This document shows, one piece after another, positions 1-4,913 of a stretch of 5,778 nucleotides of DNA (the stretch's first letter is position 1; each line of letters begins with the position of its first letter). The stretch covers positions 1 to 5,778 of the forward strand of contig CAXBPX010000071.1 of NCBI GenBank assembly GCA_963977625.1, written 5' to 3'. A program made the translations under genes and the position numbers. Source of the stretch: ZLKRG08 sp963977625. GTDB taxonomy: Bacteria > Actinomycetota > Actinomycetes > Nanopelagicales > Nanopelagicaceae. Below the pieces are notes generated by a model. That model saw only the letters and a list, made by a program, of their open reading frames with translations, did not search any database and was not told the origin of the DNA.

Positions 1-391
1 AGCACAGGCGCAGACCGGTGTACTTGCCCAGCACGACCGCGTCGTTGTGGATCTGCACGGCCAGTTCGCGCGTCGGGGCGATGCAGATGCCGCGGATCGC
101 CGCAGGGGAGCGGCCTTCGCGCGGCGGACGGGTGACCAGCGTCTGGAACATCGACACGAGGAAGGCGGCCGTCTTGCCGGTGCCCGTCTGGGCCTGGCCG
201 GCCACGTCCTGGCCGTCGATGGCAATCGGCAGAGTCTTGCTCTGGATGGGCGTGCACTGCACGAAGCCTGCTTCGGCAATGCCGCGTTGCAACGCCGGCG
301 ATAATGACAGATCCGCGAAGCGCAGATCGGAGAGGTGTTGGCTCGACGGCTGATCGGTTTCAGTTTCTATTGCGGGCCTCGATGCTTGCAA
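1..391 (-). CDS. rhlB: DEAD-box ATP-dependent RNA helicase, RhlB-like (N-terminal part, cut by window edge)
   Basis: The reverse strand encodes the first 130 residues of a DEAD-box RNA helicase, a family that unwinds short RNA duplexes using ATP; RhlB is the degradosome helicase in enterobacteria. Visible in order: the Q motif region with F25 and CTPIQ (46-50), Walker A / motif I AQTGTGKT (67-74), and motif Ia PTREL (106-110) followed by AVQIHNDA, which resembles RhlB more than RhlE or DeaD. The DEAD, SAT and C-terminal helicase motifs lie beyond the left edge. The start is uncertain: no ATG or GTG is in frame near the expected N terminus, so I used the TTG at 391-389, which has a weak GAGAA upstream; the homologous part begins near residue 19 (HLSDLRFADL). 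It is divergent from the thioredoxin gene, as rhlB is from trxA-rho in many gammaproteobacteria. Family assignment is firm; RhlB rather than a related helicase is likely. Confidence 0.85.
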   Translation of the reverse strand, partial: MQASRPAIETETDQPSSQHLSDLRFADLSLSPALQRGIAEAGFVQCTPIQSKTLPIAIDGQDVAGQAQTGTGKTAAFLVSMFQTLVTRPPREGRSPAAIRGICIAPTRELAVQIHNDAVVLGKYTGLRLC

Positions 392-600
392 ATTGAGTTC
401 TCGAAGGTTAAAAATACGGGTACGCCCTCCCAGATATCCACAGTATTCCTGCGAGCCTCGAAGGAAGCACCGGCCGCGACATTCTGCCTGACGCTGCAGG
501 CGCCGTCACTTTCGACTTAGCGGAACTGGGCGAATTCGATTCCAACTTGCCGCTCCCGGAGATTCACGGGGTGCGGATGACACCTAAAGGACCTTCCTCC
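392..600. promoter_or_regulatory. Divergent rhlB-trxA intergenic region
   Basis: About 210 bases separate the helicase start from the thioredoxin start. Promoters for both genes should lie here because the genes diverge, but I could not identify a convincing -35/-10 pair for either. Open frames run through it on both strands, but their translations resemble no known protein. Upstream of trxA there is an AAGGA at 587-591, nine bases before the GTG start, a good ribosome binding site. Confidence 0.45.
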
Positions 601-897
601 GTGAGTGATCAGATCGTACACACGACCGATGCGGCATTCGAACAAGACGTCGTCAAATCCCAGCAGCCGGTCCTCCTCGATTTCTGGGCAGAATGGTGCG
701 GCCCCTGCAAGATGATCGCACCGATCCTCGACACGATCGCGACGCAGTACAAAGACAAGCTCCGCGTCGTCAAACTCAACATCGACGAGAACCCGAATAC
801 TCCGCCCAAGTTCAACATCCGCGGCATGCCCACGCGGCTGCCCTGCCGCAACGGCACCGTCGCCGCGCAGCAGGTCGGGGCGGTCGCGAAGGCGCAG
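601..897 (+). CDS. trxA: Thioredoxin, 3' end missing at chimeric junction
   Basis: This encodes a small cytoplasmic thiol-disulfide oxidoreductase that reduces protein disulfides, recharged by thioredoxin reductase. The start is the GTG at 601 (SDQIVHTTD follows), supported by AAGGA nine bases upstream; the frame stays open back to the ATG at 547, but that extension has no thioredoxin similarity. The active site WCGPC is at residues 32-36 within DFWAEWCGPCKMIAP, the buried Asp is D27, and the cis-proline is P77. Only 99 residues are thioredoxin-like against about 108 usual: after QVGAVAKAQ the expected C-terminal helix is absent and the sequence becomes xylose isomerase in another frame, with the thioredoxin frame stopping at 931-933. 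Residues 79-82 (RLPC) are odd, since this position is normally a hydrophobic beta strand after the cis-proline. Identity is certain; the truncation is probably artificial. Confidence 0.9.
877..897. other. Junction between two unrelated DNA segments (probable chimera)
   Basis: These 21 bases can be read as both genes. In the thioredoxin frame they encode GAVAKAQ with flanking bases, matching the conserved QVGAxxKxQ near the thioredoxin C terminus. Two bases out of phase, from 879, they encode GGREGAE, matching the conserved WGGREGAES of xylose isomerase. Immediately left, the codon that should be TGG (Trp) in xylA is CGG (876-878), so xylA similarity stops there. Immediately right of 897 the thioredoxin similarity stops and the DNA becomes AT-rich. 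Both genes are therefore cut at one short stretch that fits either. I infer an assembly or amplification misjoin through a short shared sequence. Confidence 0.85.
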
Positions 898-1622
898 AAT
901 CTGAAAGTTCTAAAGATGCATACGTCGCACTAGAACGTTACCGCGAAGGTTTTAACATTCTTGGCCAGTATGTTCTGGATAATAAGTACGACATCAAATT
1001 TGCAATCGAACCAAAGCCAAACGAACCACGCGGCGATATTTTCTTGCCAACCATTGGTCACGCGCTTGGATTTATTAGCACTTTGGCACACCCTGAATTA
1101 GTAGGTTTAAATCCAGAAGTAGGTCACGAACAGATGGCAAACTTAAATTTTGTCCACGGCATCGCACAAGCGCTTTGGCAGAAAAAGTTATTCCACATTG
1201 ACCTTAACGGACAACGTGGCCCTAAGTACGATCAAGATTTTGTATTTGGCCATGGTGATTTAAAGAATGCATTCTTCTTGGTTGATTTGCTAGAGCGATA
1301 CGGTTATGACGGTATGCGCCATTTTGATTACAAGCCAGTGCGTACTGAAAATGACAATGGCGTGTGGGCATCAGCTACTGCAAACATGCGGATGTATTTA
1401 ATCCTCAAAGAGCGCGCTGCGGCATTTAGAAAAGATCCCCGCGTCATTGAAGCGATGAAGAATTCAAATATTCCAGGTTTGACAGAGCCAACACTTAACG
1501 CAGGTGAAACTTGGCGTGATTTAGCTAAAGATAATTTCGATGTTGAAGCCGCAGGTAAACGCGGCTACAACTACGAAGCGCTAGATCAATTAGCGATGGA
1601 ACATTTAATGGGTGTTAATTAA
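879..1622 (+). CDS. xylA: Xylose isomerase, N-terminal third missing
   Basis: This is the C-terminal 247 residues of a D-xylose isomerase, which converts xylose to xylulose with two divalent metal ions in the cytoplasm. It resembles the roughly 390-residue actinobacterial (Streptomyces-type) class. In Streptomyces numbering the metal ligands are present: E181 and K183 in AIEPKPNEPRGD, E217 and H220 in NPEVGHEQM, D245 in HIDLNGQ, D255 and D257 in KYDQD, and D287 in HFDYKP. The usual ending LDQLAMEHLMG is intact, with a TAA stop at 1620-1622. Missing are about 136 N-terminal residues, including catalytic His54 and the Trp of WGGREG, because the frame runs into thioredoxin DNA at the junction. 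The frame stays open to an ATG at 693, but that upstream part is out-of-frame thioredoxin, not an isomerase N terminus. It converges on the xylose permease gene with three bases between stop codons. The native gene is probably whole in its source genome. Confidence 0.95.
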   Translation, partial: GGREGAESESSKDAYVALERYREGFNILGQYVLDNKYDIKFAIEPKPNEPRGDIFLPTIGHALGFISTLAHPELVGLNPEVGHEQMANLNFVHGIAQALWQKKLFHIDLNGQRGPKYDQDFVFGHGDLKNAFFLVDLLERYGYDGMRHFDYKPVRTENDNGVWASATANMRMYLILKERAAAFRKDPRVIEAMKNSNIPGLTEPTLNAGETWRDLAKDNFDVEAAGKRGYNYEALDQLAMEHLMGVN

Positions 1623-1625
1623 GAA

Positions 1626-2852
1626 TCAGCTTGTAGATGCGCCTCTGCGAGAAATCGCATCAACACCAGCTGAAATTAATAACACTGCACCAGTAACAAT
1701 AAATTTCACACCGGCTGCATAACCAAGTAGTCCCATGCCGTTATCAATAACTGCAACTACGAGACCACCAAGCACTGCATCGCGCATCTTGCCCTTGCCA
1801 CCGAACAAAGAGGTACCACCAATAACGGCAGCACCAACTGCGTAGAGCAGTGTTGATGAACCACCAGTGGTTGGGGAAATTGAATTCTGTCTTGATGCAA
1901 AAAGCATGCCGGCAATAGCTGCAAATGATGAACAGATGACGAACGCGCTGGTGCGAATATTTTTAACATTGATACCAGAACGTCTAGCCGCTTCGGCATT
2001 ACCGCCGACTGCATAAATGTGTCGACCATAAGCAGTGCGACCTAAAACAAATGTGCCACCCACTAGCAAAACCAAAATGACCGGCACAATAAAAGGAGTT
2101 CCCTTTAAACTAACTAAATCAGGGTTATTGGAGCGCTCTAAATTAAGTGCATATACCGCACCAGCTCCCAGTGCTAATAGCGATCCCGTCTTTATAAACC
2201 AAAGTTTCTTAAGTTCCGATTTTAGACCAGCTTTTCTACGGGAATTAATTTTGGCAAGTCCTACCAAAACATAAAAAGTAGAAACAGCTAGAAATAGAAT
2301 CCAAGAAAGTGTTGGCGTGAGGTTGTTATTTTGAACTGCCAATATTGTCGGATCTTCAATTCGAATGGTTCCGCCTTCACCTGCCAACAACAGCAACAGA
2401 CCTTGGAACATTAAAAATGCGGCAAGTGTTACTACGAATGAAGGAATACCTAATCGGGAGACCATGGATCCAATAACGTAACCCAAGATTGCCCCGCAAA
2501 TAATGCTGATAATGAGCGCAATCCACCATGGATATCCGTGGTTAGTAATAAGTATTACTAAAACTGCGCCACAAACACCTGATGCATATCCAGCAGAGAG
2601 ATCGATTTCGCCAAGTAACAGCACAAATACCAGACCCATAGCAATAACGGTTACAGATGCAGCTTGAGTCAATAAATTAGCGAAGTTTCCTGGAGTCAAG
2701 AAAACATCACTCATAATTCCAAAAACGATACAGAGCGAAATTAGTCCAAGCACACCTGGCAGTGCACCCATATCACCTGACTTAATACGAGCTAAATAAT
2801 CATGCCAAGCACCTTTTAAAGTGCCGGAATCTGCAACTACTTCGGTATTCAT
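1626..2852 (-). CDS. xylH: Xylose ABC transporter permease
   Basis: This 408-residue integral membrane protein is of the XylH / RbsC permease family (BPD_transp_2), which forms the sugar channel of group-2 carbohydrate ABC importers. Many hydrophobic segments are visible, the first near residues 32-50. Family landmarks are LLGEIDLSAG (79-88), SRLGIPSFVVTLA after it, the cytoplasmic loop TAYGRHIYAVGGNAEAARRSGI (from 273), which is the expected ATPase-contact region, and VIGGTSLFGGKG (343-354). A basic stretch (INSRRKAGLKSELKK) sits in a mid-protein loop. I chose the ATG at 2852 over the TTG at 2861: it lies one base after the stop of the upstream ATPase gene (TAATATG) and has a GGGGG nine bases upstream, suggesting translational coupling. 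It is last in the xylF-xylG-xylH order. Length is close to the 393 residues of the E. coli protein. Xylose specificity is inferred from the neighbouring binding protein and isomerase. Confidence 0.92.
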   Translation of the reverse strand: MNTEVVADSGTLKGAWHDYLARIKSGDMGALPGVLGLISLCIVFGIMSDVFLTPGNFANLLTQAASVTVIAMGLVFVLLLGEIDLSAGYASGVCGAVLVILITNHGYPWWIALIISIICGAILGYVIGSMVSRLGIPSFVVTLAAFLMFQGLLLLLAGEGGTIRIEDPTILAVQNNNLTPTLSWILFLAVSTFYVLVGLAKINSRRKAGLKSELKKLWFIKTGSLLALGAGAVYALNLERSNNPDLVSLKGTPFIVPVILVLLVGGTFVLGRTAYGRHIYAVGGNAEAARRSGINVKNIRTSAFVICSSFAAIAGMLFASRQNSISPTTGGSSTLLYAVGAAVIGGTSLFGGKGKMRDAVLGGLVVAVIDNGMGLLGYAAGVKFIVTGAVLLISAGVDAISRRGASTS

Positions 2853-2853
2853 A

Positions 2854-3600
2854 TTAAGCAACCCCCGCAGTCTTACCAGTGGTAATTAATTGAACCACTT
2901 GTGCATGTGTCACATCTTTTTTCTTAACTTGAGCAGCCATATTTCCTAAATAAAGTGCTGCAATATTATCTGCGACTTGGAAAATATCATTTAAATTATG
3001 AGAAATTAAAATTACCGCTAAGCCATTATCAGCTAAGCGTCGAACTAAATTTAATACCTGTTCGGTTTGCGCAACTCCGAGAGCGGCAGTTGGCTCATCA
3101 AGAATCACCACTTTGCTGTTCCAAAGCACCGCACGAGCAATCGCAACGGTCTGACGTTGGCCACCTGAAAGCGAAGAAACGGTTTGGCGGATTGATTTTA
3201 CGGTGCGGACACTTAAACCATCGAGCGTTTTACGAGCTAACGATTCCATCTCTTCTTCGTTAAGTGTGATGCCTTTTTTCTTTTCACGACCTAAGAACAT
3301 ATTGTGAACAATGTCTAAGTTATCGCAGAGCGCTAAATCCTGATAAACAATTTCAATTCCAAGTGCGGTCGCATCTCTCGGTCCACCGACATGCACTTTA
3401 TTTCCTTCATAGAAATAATCGCCATTATCTATGTTGTAGATACCAGCAATGCATTTAATTAAAGTGGATTTACCTGCGCCGTTATCTCCAACTAACGCGG
3501 TCACTTGTCCAGGGAAAGCATCAAAATCGACGCCTTTTAAAACCTGCACTGGACCAAATGATTTCTCAATGCCGCGCAAAGAGAGGATTGGCTCTGTCAT
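2854..3600 (-). CDS. xylG: Xylose ABC transporter ATPase, single nucleotide-binding domain
   Basis: This 248-residue cytoplasmic ATPase energises sugar import. All ABC motifs are intact: aromatic A-loop F15, Walker A GDNGAGKST (38-46), Q-loop Q87 in IVYQDLAL, signature LSGGQ (144-148), Walker B VVILDEP (164-170), D-loop ALG (173-175) and switch H201. The ATG at 3600-3598 has AGGAAG at 3611-3606, five bases upstream. The protein has one ABC domain, whereas E. coli XylG and RbsA carry two in tandem at about 500 residues; it therefore presumably works as a homodimer, like the single-domain ATPases known in FrcA-type systems. It follows xylF after a hairpin-bearing 91-base gap and is nearly contiguous with xylH. 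The symbol xylG is given by role and position; the length differs from the enterobacterial gene. Confidence 0.9.
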   Translation of the reverse strand: MTEPILSLRGIEKSFGPVQVLKGVDFDAFPGQVTALVGDNGAGKSTLIKCIAGIYNIDNGDYFYEGNKVHVGGPRDATALGIEIVYQDLALCDNLDIVHNMFLGREKKKGITLNEEEMESLARKTLDGLSVRTVKSIRQTVSSLSGGQRQTVAIARAVLWNSKVVILDEPTAALGVAQTEQVLNLVRRLADNGLAVILISHNLNDIFQVADNIAALYLGNMAAQVKKKDVTHAQVVQLITTGKTAGVA

Positions 3601-3627
3601 TAATTCTTCCTATCGGGTGCTATATAG

Positions 3628-3661
3628 AAGTTAGGCCCGAGATTACTCCCGGGCCTAACTT
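3628..3661 (-). promoter_or_regulatory. Strong hairpin between xylF and xylG
   Basis: A perfect 12-bp inverted repeat (3628-3639 AAGTTAGGCCCG and 3650-3661 CGGGCCTAACTT) encloses a 10-base loop. In the direction of transcription it begins 30 bases after the xylF stop and ends 27 bases before the xylG start. After it the minus strand reads CTTCTATATAG, not a clean T-run, so full termination is unlikely. The likely role is partial termination or protection of the xylF message from 3' decay, giving more binding protein than membrane components. Read on the plus strand the hairpin is followed by TTTTT (3660-3664) and looks like an intrinsic terminator, but no plus-strand gene leads into it. Confidence 0.7.
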
Positions 3662-3676
3662 TTTACTATTTTCTAC

Positions 3677-3700
3677 TTATTACTTAACTTATTACTTAAT
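3677..3700. repeat. 12-base tandem duplication at the xylF stop codon
   Basis: Two adjacent 12-mers, TTATTACTTAAC (3677-3688) and TTATTACTTAAT (3689-3700), differ only in the last base. On the coding strand this covers the last codons of xylF and repeats the AAG TAA TAA stop unit once more downstream. The result is stacked stop codons in the xylF frame, presumably from a small slippage duplication. Confidence 0.8.
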
Positions 3701-4762
3701 GCCGTTTGCGGTGCAAAGCTTTTCAATGCCCTTGCAAACGTCAGCCTTCTTCTGGAAGCCATCAGCAATAACAACCTTTACGTTGCTCTTGGTGATGCCA
3801 ACTGGTACTAGAAGTACTGATGGAACCTTTATTGTTCCATTGTCAGTTGTACCGTTTGTCTTTGCAGTCTTTCCGTTAATCAATGAAACAGCAAGATCTG
3901 CAGCACCTTGTGCTTCAGCCTTGATTGCCTTGTAAACGGTATTTGATAGATCGCCAGTTAGAACTGCACGAAGACCATCAACTGTTGCATCCTGACCAGA
4001 TACGCAAACCTTGCCATTTAGCTTGTTCTTCTTTAGAACTGCTACTGCTGCAAGACCTAGACCTTCGTTAGCTGATACAACTGCATCAAGCTTTCCGCCA
4101 GCCTTAGTTAGCATCTGCTCGAAAATTGTTCCACCCTTAACGTTATCCCAATCTGGAACAGCTTGATCAGCAACAAGTGTGCCGCCTGAGCTCTTTAGGT
4201 ATGGGCCAACAACTGATGCATAACCCTGCTTGAATAGAGTTGCATTGTTATCTGTTGGTGAACCGTTTAGGTATACAACGCGAGGCTTCTTAACACCCTT
4301 TGCCTTTAAGCAATTTACAATTCCTTGACCTTGCAACTTACCTACTGCAACGTTATCGAATGAAACGTAGTAAGAAGCTGAACCCTTAAGAGTTAGACGG
4401 TCGTAGTCAATTGTTGGTACGCCTTGTGACTTTGCCTTGTCCTGAACAGCCTTAGCTGAATCTGAATCAAGGTTAACCATAATTAGAACCTTTGCACCCT
4501 TAGTTAGCATTTGATCAGCGATAGTTGCGAATGCAGCCTTATCACCATTTGCGTTCTGGATATCGACTGTTACGCCAGCCTTATCAAACGCTGCCTTTAA
4601 GAATCCACGGTCTGCTGTTTCCCAGCGAGCTGATGAAGCAGCATCTGGAAGAATCACACCAACAAAGCCTGTTGCAGCTTTTGCTGAAGTTGTGACAAAA
4701 CCAGTTAGAGCAATTGCTGCAGCTGATACAGATGCAACAAGTGCTAAACGACGCTTTGACAT
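3692..4762 (-). CDS. xylF: Xylose ABC transporter substrate-binding protein
   Basis: This 356-residue exported sugar-binding protein belongs to the Peripla_BP_4 / XylF family and delivers xylose to the permease. XylF-like landmarks include YDR (120-122), VSFDNVAVG (133-141), NGSPTDNNATLF (166-177), SANEG (230-234), SGQDA (255-259) and a NVKVVIADGFQK ending; these match E. coli XylF segments (SFDNEKVG, GSPVDNNAKLF, SGQDADLAG) better than ribose- or galactose-binding proteins. The N terminus is a classic signal peptide: KRR at 3-5, a hydrophobic core to about residue 23, and a probable cleavage after A29 (SAKA/A). There is no lipobox cysteine; the first Cys is C151. A short tail beyond the conserved end carries C343 and C350. 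The ATG at 4762 is supported by AAAGG at 4774-4770, seven bases upstream. It is the first gene of the importer operon and divergent from argS. Confidence 0.94.
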   Translation of the reverse strand: MSKRRLALVASVSAAAIALTGFVTTSAKAATGFVGVILPDAASSARWETADRGFLKAAFDKAGVTVDIQNANGDKAAFATIADQMLTKGAKVLIMVNLDSDSAKAVQDKAKSQGVPTIDYDRLTLKGSASYYVSFDNVAVGKLQGQGIVNCLKAKGVKKPRVVYLNGSPTDNNATLFKQGYASVVGPYLKSSGGTLVADQAVPDWDNVKGGTIFEQMLTKAGGKLDAVVSANEGLGLAAVAVLKKNKLNGKVCVSGQDATVDGLRAVLTGDLSNTVYKAIKAEAQGAADLAVSLINGKTAKTNGTTDNGTIKVPSVLLVPVGITKSNVKVVIADGFQKKADVCKGIEKLCTANGIK

Positions 4763-4794
4763 TTAGTTACCTTTCGAAAAGTCCACACATAAGT

Positions 4795-4809
4795 TGATCC
4801 TCGTGATCA
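4795..4809. promoter_or_regulatory. Palindrome TGATC-N5-GATCA in the xylF leader, candidate operator
   Basis: A 15-base inverted repeat with perfect 5-base arms lies 33-47 bases upstream of the xylF ATG. Its position is suitable for a repressor site controlling the xylose importer. It overlaps one copy of an imperfect direct repeat, GTGATC-AGTGGGG at 4803-4815 and GTGATGAAGTGGG at 4821-4833, whose starts are 18 bases apart. No regulator gene is in the window, and a short palindrome can occur by chance, so this is tentative. Confidence 0.35.
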
Positions 4810-4856
4810 GTGGGGCCTATGTGATGAAGTGGGCATAACCTAAAGGATTTTCAGCA

Positions 4857-4885
4857 AATTTAGAACCCTTGTAACACAAACTTAA
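4857..4885 (-). promoter_or_regulatory. xylF: Possible xylF promoter
   Basis: On the minus strand TTAAGT (4885-4880) and TAAATT (4862-4857) are separated by 17 bases, an acceptable spacing for a housekeeping promoter, though both boxes deviate from consensus. Transcription from it would give a leader of roughly 90 bases that includes the palindrome at 4795-4809, placing that element downstream of the start point as a roadblock or overlap operator. Other weak matches exist nearby, so the exact promoter is uncertain. Confidence 0.3.
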
Positions 4886-4901
4886 TAATTGGCTCTTCAA
4901 G

Positions 4902-4907
4902 TAGAAT
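4902..4907 (+). promoter_or_regulatory. argS: -10 element of a probably leaderless argS promoter
   Basis: TAGAAT (4902-4907) matches the actinobacterial -10 pattern TANNNT and ends six bases before the argS ATG at 4914. That spacing puts the transcription start at or next to the A of the ATG. There is no Shine-Dalgarno-like sequence between it and the ATG. Leaderless messages are common in actinobacteria. No clear -35 box is visible. Confidence 0.55.
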
Positions 4908-4913
4908 ACGTCA

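Noticed and set aside
18..353. Plus-strand open frames over the first 350 bases
   Set aside because: They lie antisense to a clear DEAD-box helicase with Walker A and PTREL motifs; their translations resemble nothing.
547..933. A 128-residue thioredoxin starting at the ATG at 547 and ending at the stop at 931-933
   Set aside because: The first 18 codons do not resemble thioredoxin and the GTG at 601 has a ribosome binding site; the last 12 codons are out-of-frame xylA DNA beyond the join.
601..1622. A natural thioredoxin-xylose isomerase fusion or redox-linked sugar enzyme
   Set aside because: The two coding parts are in different frames, both are truncated, and composition and lineage differ on either side, so no single protein joins them.
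2853..2861. TTG start for xylH giving three extra residues and an overlap with xylG
   Set aside because: The ATG at 2852 is one base past the xylG stop, has a GGGGG nine bases upstream, and is a stronger initiator.
3628..3664. Plus-strand intrinsic terminator (hairpin followed by TTTTT)
   Set aside because: No plus-strand gene leads into it; the flanking genes are transcribed in the opposite direction, where the T-run precedes the hairpin as A residues.
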